NCBI GenBank assembly: GCA_030064795.1
Contig: JASJEI010000314.1
Location: 1 to 19,740 of the forward strand
Length of the DNA: 19,740 bases
Direction of reading: 5' to 3'
DNA from: Pleurocapsa sp. MO_226.B13
Lineage (GTDB): Bacteria; Cyanobacteriota; Cyanobacteriia; Cyanobacteriales; Xenococcaceae
Shown here: one piece after another, positions 14,869 through 19,740 of the stretch
Position numbering within the stretch: position 1 is the stretch's first letter
How the letters are laid out: every line of letters begins with the position of its first letter
The notes under the pieces: model-generated
Databases searched by the model: none
Seen by the model: the letters and a program-made list of their open reading frames with translations, nothing else
What the model was told of the DNA's origin: nothing
Program-made: the position numbers and the translations under genes

Positions 14869-14943
14869 TTAACATAAATTATAGATTATTAAAGATTTAC
14901 TTAGATCAAGATTCGCGAGTTAGTCATGAATTATTCCGAGCAA
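14869..14943 (+). promoter_or_regulatory. nblA promoter/leader region, partly repeated at 6477-6551
   Basis: The region from -57 to +18 of nblA matches, ungapped and with the same spacing, the corresponding region of the 83-residue gene (about 52 of 75 positions). TTATAGAT is a candidate -10. A HIP1 octamer lies further upstream (14773-14780). The remaining 14686-14868 stretch shows no gene. Confidence 0.5.
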
Positions 14944-15123
14944 TTATCTCTAGAACAGGAATTTAACTTGAGAAGATTCGCCGATCTAATACAAACTCTC
15001 TCCCCAGAGCAAGCACAGGATTTATCCCTAGAGCTTTATCGGCAAATGATGCTCAAAGATAACTTGTACGAGGAGTTATTAAAAGATTATTGGGGTATTA
15101 ACGCATTACCTTTATCTGCATAA
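14926..15123 (+). CDS. nblA: NblA, phycobilisome degradation protein
   Basis: The 65-residue protein fits NblA in length and pattern: LSLEQEFNLRRFADLIQTLS, then PEQAQDLSLELYRQMMLKDN, and LYEELLKDYWGI. NblA forms a two-helix dimer that binds phycobilisome rods and, in Anabaena, has been shown to bind the ClpC chaperone, acting as adaptor for phycobilisome proteolysis under nutrient or light stress. The conserved C-terminal YEELLK...WG stretch is present. Its gene sits in the same island as a middle-domain-less ClpC, about 5.5 kb downstream, and 15 bp (to GTG 15138) or 36 bp (to ATG 15159) before a MarC-family gene. The upstream region is shared with the 83-residue gene next to ocp. Confidence 0.9.
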   Translation: MNYSEQLSLEQEFNLRRFADLIQTLSPEQAQDLSLELYRQMMLKDNLYEELLKDYWGINALPLSA

Positions 15124-15158
15124 TATTTCAATCTTGAGTGCTGATAGCACGAAAACTT

Positions 15159-15791
15159 ATGTCTCAATTAGTTTCTTATGCACTCGGAACCTTTGTTGCT
15201 TTATTTCCCATTACCAATCCAGTGGGAGCAATACCGATCTTTTACAGCTTGACAGCTAACGTCAGTAAGGGTCAAAGATTAGAACAAGCTAAGAAAGTAG
15301 CTCTCAATGCCAGTGCAATCATGGCCTTTTTCTTTGTTACGGGTCAAGCTATTCTCGACTTCTGGGGTATTTCTCTCGGGGTCTTGCAAATTGCCGGTGG
15401 GTTGTTGATAGCTCGCACTGCTTGGACATTTGCCGAAACCCACCAACATCAGACTGCAAATAATTCTTCAGGAGTAGCTCCACAAAAAGAGATCGCTTTA
15501 ATTCCTATGGCTGTACCTCTGATAAGTGGTCCAGGAGCCATTGGTCTGGTGATTGGTCTAGGGGCTGAAGACTCCCAATGGTCCAACTATCTTGGTGGTT
15601 TGCTAGGAATTGCGCTGCTGGGAATAACACTTTATCTCTGTTTGGCTTGGGGAGAGTTACTAGTCAGAGTTTTTGGTAAAAGGGGAATCCGCGTCCTTAC
15701 TCAAGTTTTAGGCTTTTTCATTTTGGCAATCTCGATTCAATTGTTGGCTGATGGCATTTTGACCTTGCTACAAGAATCAGGATTGATTTAA
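15159..15791 (+). CDS. MarC-family (UPF0056) integral membrane protein
   Basis: The protein is about 210 residues with six predicted membrane helices, typical of the MarC/UPF0056 family, whose function remains undefined. Two conserved signatures are visible: the N-terminal FVALFPITNPVGAIPIF, and PMAVPLISGPGAIG at the start of the second half. ATG 15159 gives the standard family start (MSQLVSYALGTF); the in-frame GTG 15138 would add seven residues. The gene begins just after nblA, so the two may be co-transcribed. Role in the island unknown. Confidence 0.9.
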   Translation: MSQLVSYALGTFVALFPITNPVGAIPIFYSLTANVSKGQRLEQAKKVALNASAIMAFFFVTGQAILDFWGISLGVLQIAGGLLIARTAWTFAETHQHQTANNSSGVAPQKEIALIPMAVPLISGPGAIGLVIGLGAEDSQWSNYLGGLLGIALLGITLYLCLAWGELLVRVFGKRGIRVLTQVLGFFILAISIQLLADGILTLLQESGLI

Positions 15792-15832
15792 CAACCCAAT
15801 CGATTTAAATCAACAAATTTTTAGATAATTTC

Positions 15833-16489
15833 ATGGAACTGCATCAGATTGAAACCTATATCGATAGCCCTAATCCTGAAAATCGCATGAAAGCGATAAC
15901 CGAGTTGAGAAATTATGAACCCAATTTGGTTGTACCTCTACTCAAGCGCAGAATGTACGACCAAGAATTTGTAGTTCGTTCTTTTGTGGCTATGGGTTTG
16001 GGGTATAAACAAACTGAAGAAGGATTTGAATTGTTACTTGATTTAATCGAGTACGACCGCGATTACAATGTCAGAGCAGAAGCTGCCAATTCTCTGGCTA
16101 AATACGGTGAAGATGCAATTCCCCATCTAGTGAAACTATTTCAACAAGATTCTAATTGGTTAGTAAGGTATAGCATTTTTGCCGCTATCGATTTAAGACA
16201 ACATCCCGAAATTCTTTTAGAATTTTGTACTTTAGGACTCAGGGGAAACGATCGGGTTGTCCAGCAGACAGCGATCGCCAGTTTAGAACAATTAACCAAT
16301 ACACCCCAAGAGGCTAATGCTTTAGAGCTTCTTCTCTCAGCAGCCAAATCAGAGCAAGGAGAAATCCGCGCCCAAGTAGCAAGAGTTTTGAGACATTTTG
16401 AAGATCCAAGGGCAGAAGCTACCCTCACAAATCTGCGACAGGATTCTGATTATCGAGTTGTTGGTGCGACTTTAGAAGGACTTGTCTAA
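15833..16489 (+). CDS. HEAT-repeat protein, phycobilin-lyase/NblB-like
   Basis: The 218-residue soluble protein is built of about six or seven helical HEAT (PBS-lyase type) repeats: VVRSFVAMGLGY, NVRAEAANSLAKYGED, WLVRYSIFAAIDL, VVQQTAIASLEQL, EIRAQVARVLRHF and YRVVGATLEGL. Proteins of this fold include the CpcE/F bilin lyases and NblB, a factor of about 219 residues needed for phycobilisome breakdown in Synechococcus. Size and fold agree with NblB and it lies one gene after nblA, but HEAT proteins are common and the N-terminus does not clearly match NblB. The role in bilin or phycobilisome handling is inferred from context. Confidence 0.82.
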   Translation: MELHQIETYIDSPNPENRMKAITELRNYEPNLVVPLLKRRMYDQEFVVRSFVAMGLGYKQTEEGFELLLDLIEYDRDYNVRAEAANSLAKYGEDAIPHLVKLFQQDSNWLVRYSIFAAIDLRQHPEILLEFCTLGLRGNDRVVQQTAIASLEQLTNTPQEANALELLLSAAKSEQGEIRAQVARVLRHFEDPRAEATLTNLRQDSDYRVVGATLEGLV

Positions 16490-16570
16490 AGTCAAGATCA
16501 CAAAAGCATTCACTTCCAGCTCTGTCGAATGAGTTGAGTGGTTGCCAGCTATTTATTTAAAGACACAGTC

Positions 16571-16744
16571 ATGAAAGTAAAGTGGTCACGGCTAATTCTC
16601 AAAATCATAGTCTGGTTATTTGCTGAAATGTACCTAACGGTTTTGGGGTTAGATAATCTGGCTGATTATGGCGAGTTTGTCTTTCAATATAGAGCGTTAT
16701 TACAAATAACCGAGACTTCTAGAACTCTGAGTTTCTCAGCTTAA
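16571..16744 (+). CDS. Small cyanobacterial single-helix membrane protein
   Basis: The 57-residue protein starts MKVKWSRLILKIIVWLFAEM, which gives a basic N-terminus and one membrane helix, followed by LGLDNLADYGEFVFQYRALL and a polar tail. It resembles a short conserved cyanobacterial hypothetical family (as remembered: a W-A-E helix followed by LGLDNLADYxEFxF). ATG 16571 is the natural start; an earlier non-ATG start at 16538 would add an unlikely extension. No function is known to me. It lies between the HEAT-repeat gene and the rhodanese, all co-directional. Confidence 0.7.
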   Translation: MKVKWSRLILKIIVWLFAEMYLTVLGLDNLADYGEFVFQYRALLQITETSRTLSFSA

Positions 16745-16849
16745 ATTAGACACTGAAACTAGCTTTCGAATTTCCCGATCATACAATTTGATATATTGTC
16801 ACGCACTCTTAACAAAAATTACCAAATTTTAAATAATTGTTACAATATA

Positions 16850-16865
16850 TCAAGCAATTGCAATT
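16850..16865 (+). promoter_or_regulatory. Variant of the shared motif upstream of the rhodanese
   Basis: TCAAGCAATTGCAATT here matches the motif shared by the 83-residue gene and HCP at all but two central positions (TCAAG..ATTGCAAT). It lies about 24-39 nt before ATG 16889, closer to the start than the other copies. Confidence 0.25.
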
Positions 16866-16888
16866 TAGTAATTTCAGCAGCACAAACC

Positions 16889-17260
16889 ATGAGTAATTCT
16901 TCTACCATCATCCCAGAACCTCTAAAGGCTCAATCCCTTGTTTACGATTTGAAAAAGCGCCTTGATTGGGGAGAACCAGCTCTGACTATCATTGATATCA
17001 GAGATCGAGATGCTTTTAATACTAGCCATATCTCAGGAGCCGTTTCTCTGCCCATGAATGAATTAGTTAATCGTGCTTTAAATAATTTCGAACTAGAGCG
17101 CGATCTCTATATCTATGGCTCTACTGATGAGCAAACTGCGGATGCAGCAGCTCAACTCCGTACTGCTGGCTATAAAAATGTGGCTGAACTTAGAGGTGGT
17201 CTGGCTGCCTGGCAAGCAAATAGTTTTCCGATTGAAGGAAACTCAGCGGTAGTTGCCTAA
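16889..17260 (+). CDS. Rhodanese-fold protein lacking the catalytic cysteine
   Basis: The 123-residue protein has the rhodanese fold: LTIIDIRDRDAFNTSHISGA (about 32-51), SLPMNEL, and the strand leading to the active-site loop (DLYIYGSTDEQTADAAA), ending with ELRGGLAAWQANSFPIE. The loop position normally occupied by the sulfur-carrying Cys (VYC..G.RS) reads IYGSTDEQ, so no persulfide can form and a sulfurtransferase role is excluded. A binding or regulatory role is more likely (inference). ATG 16889 is chosen; an upstream TTG frame (16796) would add 31 unlike residues. It lies 100 bp before hlip. Confidence 0.85.
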   Translation: MSNSSTIIPEPLKAQSLVYDLKKRLDWGEPALTIIDIRDRDAFNTSHISGAVSLPMNELVNRALNNFELERDLYIYGSTDEQTADAAAQLRTAGYKNVAELRGGLAAWQANSFPIEGNSAVVA

Positions 17261-17274
17261 ATCGAAGAGAAAAC

Positions 17275-17306
17275 CTAATTAATCTGGCTTTTTAATGATT
17301 AATTAG
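17275..17306 (+). terminator. AT-rich stem-loop after the rhodanese gene
   Basis: CTAATTAAT (17275-17283) and ATTAATTAG (17298-17306) form a perfect 9-bp stem around a 14-nt loop. No T-run follows, so if it acts on transcription it is a weak terminator or RNA-stability element between the rhodanese and hlip. Confidence 0.3.
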
Positions 17307-17360
17307 CTACCTGAATCTATCAATCTATCCATCTTCATATAATTACCAAGGACAAATCTC

Positions 17361-17504
17361 ATGGAAAACCAAGAATCTAAATTCGGCTTTAGCAAATTTG
17401 CCGAGAACTGGAACGGTCGCCTGGCAATGCTCGGTTTCGTCATAGGCGTCGCCACCGAATTGTTAACTGGTCAAGGCATTCTGTCTCAGTTGGGTCTGCT
17501 GTAG
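17361..17504 (+). CDS. hli: High-light-inducible protein (Hlip/Scp)
   Basis: A 47-residue one-helix chlorophyll-binding protein of the Hlip/ELIP family, too short for ordinary gene calls. The chlorophyll-binding signature is intact: FAENWNGRLAMLGFVIGVAT (E15, N18 and R20, then the GF helix), followed by ELLTGQGILSQLGLL. Hlips bind chlorophyll and carotenoid in the thylakoid membrane and protect photosystem II assembly and repair, and several associate with chlorophyll synthase. AAGGA about 8 nt before ATG 17361 is a good ribosome binding site. Two stem-loops lie between its stop and the next gene. Confidence 0.93.
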   Translation: MENQESKFGFSKFAENWNGRLAMLGFVIGVATELLTGQGILSQLGLL

Positions 17505-17517
17505 TTAAAGAGTAGCT

Positions 17518-17587
17518 ACTGCTGCCCAAAAATTGAGTCGGACAGCAGTATTCTGGGCGGTAAATAGTTCCTGCTACAAAGCCGCCC
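17518..17587 (+). terminator. Two tandem stem-loops downstream of hlip
   Basis: ACTGCTG (17518-17524) pairs with CAGCAGT (17543-17549), and GGGCGG (17555-17560) pairs with CCGCCC (17582-17587). GCTGCCCA (17521-17528) could instead pair with TGGGCGGT (17554-17561), so the two foldings are mutually exclusive. No T-run follows. They fit an attenuator, a 3' stability element or a weak terminator. Confidence 0.35.
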
Positions 17588-17619
17588 TAAATTCAAATTA
17601 CAATTTTCAGTTTTAGTAA

Positions 17620-17910
17620 ATGTTTCCTAATCTTCTTCAAGCAACAAAAGAATACTGGCGCCAGCTAGACGAACTGGAGGTTGCTTATCAGCAAGGTGAA
17701 ATCCCTCTAGAGGAAGTAGATGCTAGAGTAGCGGATTTAATGGCAGAATTAGCTGCTGAACGCCGTGCCGCTTTTAGCTATTTTTGGCAAGGCTGCCTCC
17801 ATTGGATAACGACACAAAAAGAGACTGTCATTGGTTTGGCTATCTTAGGGCTGATCGCCTATGCTTGGGTGCTGACCACTACAGTATCCTCAACTTTGAC
17901 GAGCTCATAA
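17620..17910 (+). CDS. 96-residue tail-anchored helical protein
   Basis: The N-terminal two thirds is a charged amphipathic helical region (TKEYWRQLDELEVAYQQGEI, then PLEEVDARVADLMAELAAER) that could form a coiled coil. The C-terminal third is a hydrophobic segment (TVIGLAILGLIAYAWVLTTT), ending with a short Ser/Thr-rich tail. This predicts a cytoplasmic helical domain anchored by a C-terminal membrane helix. It resembles a cyanobacterial hypothetical family but no function is recognised. It lies 115 bp after hlip and 23 bp before the hydrolase-fold gene, so co-transcription with the latter is likely. Confidence 0.75.
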   Translation: MFPNLLQATKEYWRQLDELEVAYQQGEIPLEEVDARVADLMAELAAERRAAFSYFWQGCLHWITTQKETVIGLAILGLIAYAWVLTTTVSSTLTSS

Positions 17911-17933
17911 TTCTCGTCGTCTTTTAACAAGCT

Positions 17934-18839
17934 ATGTTACAAATACCTGGTTTTAGCCAACACGAACTAAACACAAGCCTCGGAAAGATGGCTTACTATA
18001 CAGCAGATCGCGCTCCTTGGCTGCCAGACGAAGTTTTGGCAAAATCCCTACCAACATTAGTATTTCTCCACGGTTTTTGGGGCGGCTCCTCAGCTTATGA
18101 ATGGTCTAAAGTTTATCCAGCTTTTGCCAGTGAATATCGTATTTTGGCACCAGATTTGGTTGGTTGGGGTGATTCATCTCATTTAGACCGTAATTATCAG
18201 ATTGATGATTACTTAACCAGCATTACGGAATTTATAGAGCAAAGCTGCGAAGAACCAACAACAGTTATTGCCTCATCTCTGACAGCCGCTTTCACCATCC
18301 GAATAGCAATCTCTCGTCCTGAATTGTTTAAATCCTTGATTCTCACCACACCAGCTGGACTTTCGGATTTTGGAGAAAATTACACCCGCAGTTTCTTTGC
18401 CCAACTAGTTAGCACGCCGATTATAGATCGTTTGATCTATGATTTTGGTGTCGCCAACGAGTTAGGAATTCGTAGTTTTTTAGAACAGCGTCAGTTTGCT
18501 AATCCCGAACGAGTCTATCCGGAAATAGTAACAGCTTATTTAGAATCGGCCCAGCAACCGAATGCTGAATATAGTGCCCTTTCCTTCGTGCGAGGAGATT
18601 TATGTTTTGACCTATCTCAATATATCGAGCAACTGACAATTCCTACTGCTATCATTTGGGGTCAGAAATCTCAGTTTACAGGCCCTGAGATTGGAAGGCG
18701 TCTAGCAGCCATGAATCCGACGGCGATTAAGGTTTTTCAAGAAATAGAAGATGTTGGTCTCACACCACAACTAGAACTACCTGCTGTTACTATTGGCCTG
18801 ATTCGTAAATTTTTGAACTTTGAACTTGCTTCAAATTGA
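17934..18839 (+). CDS. Alpha/beta-hydrolase-fold protein with a degenerate catalytic triad
   Basis: The 301-residue protein has the alpha/beta-hydrolase fold: oxyanion LHGFWGG (45-51), DLVGWGDSS (74-82), the nucleophile elbow A-S-S115-L-T, and a lid-like middle. The serine remains, but the normal GxSxG is ASSLT. The segment where the acid Asp usually sits reads IIWGQKSQFTGPEIG, with Ser at the expected Asp position. The C-terminal GH.P motif reads DVGLTPQLELP, with Leu for the catalytic His. Hydrolase activity of the usual kind is thus doubtful; a ligand-binding or altered catalytic role is possible. I recall similar text in other cyanobacteria, so this may be a family trait rather than decay. 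Substrate unknown. Confidence 0.82.
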   Translation: MLQIPGFSQHELNTSLGKMAYYTADRAPWLPDEVLAKSLPTLVFLHGFWGGSSAYEWSKVYPAFASEYRILAPDLVGWGDSSHLDRNYQIDDYLTSITEFIEQSCEEPTTVIASSLTAAFTIRIAISRPELFKSLILTTPAGLSDFGENYTRSFFAQLVSTPIIDRLIYDFGVANELGIRSFLEQRQFANPERVYPEIVTAYLESAQQPNAEYSALSFVRGDLCFDLSQYIEQLTIPTAIIWGQKSQFTGPEIGRRLAAMNPTAIKVFQEIEDVGLTPQLELPAVTIGLIRKFLNFELASN

Positions 18840-18882
18840 TCTAACTCGACATTGTTGCTGACTACAGTTGAGCGCTCGTCTA

Positions 18883-18940
18883 ACAGTTTAGAGAACAATT
18901 TCGACATTAACAGTAAAAAAGTAGCAATATATCCTAAATT
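18883..18940 (+). repeat. Duplicated leader of the 86-residue gene, copy 2
   Basis: ACAGTTTAGAGAACA (18883-18897) is identical to the first copy at 11971-11985, and the following bases (TCGACATTA, AAAAAAGTAGCAATA) are similar up to the ATG. The duplication therefore included the leader. Upstream of this copy no HCP remnant is recognised. Confidence 0.6.
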
Positions 18941-19201
18941 ATGAGCAGTAATATCTCTGACAATCTTCAAACTTGTTCCGTTTGTGGCGTTTCTATTACT
19001 GAAGATGGGCAAGTAAACTTTTCTAATGGAAACCCAGGTAGCCGTACTCGACTCTATGCCAGAGTCTGCCAATATACGGAAAAACCTGGATGTATCAACC
19101 AAAAATCAAAACTCATTGGCGAAATTACTCGTGAAGATGGCTTTGAATCGGGAGAAGATTTGCTAACTCCTTTTTCTCGTGCCAGCGAAGTAAGCAACTA
19201 G
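18941..19201 (+). CDS. 86-residue Cys-motif protein, paralogue 2
   Basis: Paralogue of the protein at 12021-12281, with the same four cysteines (C12, C15, C43, C51), the shared VSITEDGQVNFS and RLYARVCQYT blocks, and 58 of 86 residues identical. It diverges mostly in the first ten and last twelve residues. Both copies keep a full reading frame and the same leader, which suggests both are used. It is the last gene of the island and is followed by a strong hairpin. Function unknown; the CxxC and C-x7-C pattern would suit a metal or redox site (inference). Confidence 0.8.
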   Translation: MSSNISDNLQTCSVCGVSITEDGQVNFSNGNPGSRTRLYARVCQYTEKPGCINQKSKLIGEITREDGFESGEDLLTPFSRASEVSN

Positions 19202-19222
19202 GAAAATTCGATTTATTATATT

Positions 19223-19255
19223 CCCCCGCAAAAAGATTCTGATTTTTTGCGGGGG
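19223..19255 (+). terminator. Strong hairpin at the end of the island
   Basis: CCCCCGCAAAAA (19223-19234) and TTTTTGCGGGGG (19244-19255) form a perfect 12-bp stem with a 9-nt loop, 21 bp after the stop of the last gene. The base of the stem is GC-rich and its top is AT. No T-run follows, so it is not a textbook intrinsic terminator, but it is well placed to end or protect the island transcript. Confidence 0.6.
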
Positions 19256-19497
19256 GTAGAGAGAAATATTTAGCGATCGCATTTATCCCTTAGATAGATA
19301 TAGCCAACATCTCTGCGTAATAAGACGCGATGTTAAGCAATAAAACAAGAGTTTATGCTCCAGCATTGAAAAATTCTTGATACTGTCTTTCTGACTACTT
19401 TTGAGGTTTATATTTACTGAGGTTGCCAGCGATCGCGCCCCAGATTAGGTAGTTGCGCTTTTCTTGAAAATAAAGAGCTTTTGGATAGTACATAGTT

Positions 19498-19598
19498 GGC
19501 ATTGCTGATTAGTAATGATTTTGCGAACGCTTGATGATTACAGAATCAAGTTTTTAGATTTAATCATTAGTGATTGACCATTACATTTCAGCAACGCC
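19498..19598. mobile_element. MITE-like inverted repeat element, about 101 bp
   Basis: GGCATTGCTGATT (19498-19510) is mirrored by CATTTCAGCAACGCC (19584-19598), and inside them AGTAATGATT (19511-19520) by AATCATTAGT (19562-19571). Ends of the GGC.TTGCTGA type are familiar from cyanobacterial insertion sequences. No coding capacity. Likely a non-autonomous element; the target duplication is not clear. Confidence 0.45.
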
Positions 19599-19740
19599 AC
19601 ATAGCAATACTTCTCGTTTAACGAGTGCCAATTAATCTATAAGGTTAGGTTAAGGGGGAAAGGGCAAAGGGGAAAGGAACAATTAGCAACAAGCGCACGA
19701 CCTTTTCCCTTTTTCCTTTAACCTTTTCCCAAGTACAACC

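Larger units (their letters stand above)
19202..19740. other. Gene-free right end with repeats
   Basis: No gene is seen on either strand. Besides the hairpin and MITE-like element listed separately, it holds HIP1 octamers at 19273-19280 and 19429-19436. A purine-rich arm (19648-19678, GGTTAAGGGGGAAAGGG...) faces a pyrimidine-rich arm (19701-19730, CCTTTTCCC...TTTAACC), an imperfect inverted repeat of a kind frequent between cyanobacterial genes. Confidence 0.5.

Noticed and set aside
18737..19102. 121-codon minus-strand ORF across the end of the hydrolase-fold gene and the second 86-residue gene
   Set aside because: Antisense shadow spanning two supported plus-strand genes.
1..19740. tRNA, rRNA or CRISPR array
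   Set aside because: No cloverleaf with a recognisable T-loop, no rRNA-like stretch, and no regularly spaced direct repeats were noticed on reading; a covariance-model scan was not possible.

Overview
The window is cyanobacterial chromosome (or a large replicon). The evidence is an orange carotenoid protein (OCP), a helical carotenoid protein (HCP), an NblA phycobilisome-degradation protein, a high-light-inducible chlorophyll-binding protein (Hlip), and scattered HIP1 octamers (GCGATCGC at 77, 327, 4076, 14773, 16271, 19273 and 19429). Genus cannot be decided from this sequence.

Left part (1 to about 5200): a graveyard of mobile and accessory DNA. It holds an IS4-like transposase relic broken at its 3' end and carrying a foldback insertion; a hypothetical protein resembling DUF6880/SWIM-associated proteins; a short LexA-type winged-helix protein; an AT-rich orphan gene; the C-terminal helix-turn-helix of a serine resolvase; an IS6-like transposase tail carrying a second foldback insertion; a decayed hicA in front of an intact hicB; a primase-like fragment; and a frameshifted transposase tail. 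Stretches without genes hold short palindromes and a cluster of GCGAGCGC octamers.

Right part (5266 to 19201): a compact photoprotection and phycobilisome-turnover island. OCP is on the minus strand. Every other gene from 6534 to 19201 is on the plus strand: an 83-residue membrane protein, a 28-residue membrane peptide, a ClpC-type AAA+ unfoldase, a DUF1997 protein, an atypical SDR epimerase, HCP, an 86-residue Cys-motif protein, a MATE exporter, a UbiA-type prenyltransferase, NblA, a MarC-family membrane protein, a HEAT-repeat protein, a 57-residue membrane protein, a rhodanese lacking its Cys, Hlip, a 96-residue tail-anchored protein, an alpha/beta-hydrolase-fold protein with a degenerate triad, and a second copy of the 86-residue protein.

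How the genes may work together (inference): NblA is known in other cyanobacteria to bring phycobilisome proteins to the ClpC chaperone. Here NblA is encoded with a ClpC paralogue that lacks the regulatory middle (UVR) domain, and with a HEAT-repeat protein of NblB-like size. OCP and HCP would quench excitation or singlet oxygen, and Hlip would hold chlorophyll released during repair. The strongest new candidate is therefore a dedicated light-stress antenna-remodelling module built around a middle-domain-less ClpC. The upstream region of nblA is also partly repeated, with identical spacing, in front of the 83-residue gene beside OCP, which suggests shared control.

Right end (19202 to 19740): a strong hairpin, two HIP1 sites, a MITE-like inverted repeat and a purine/pyrimidine inverted repeat; no gene seen.
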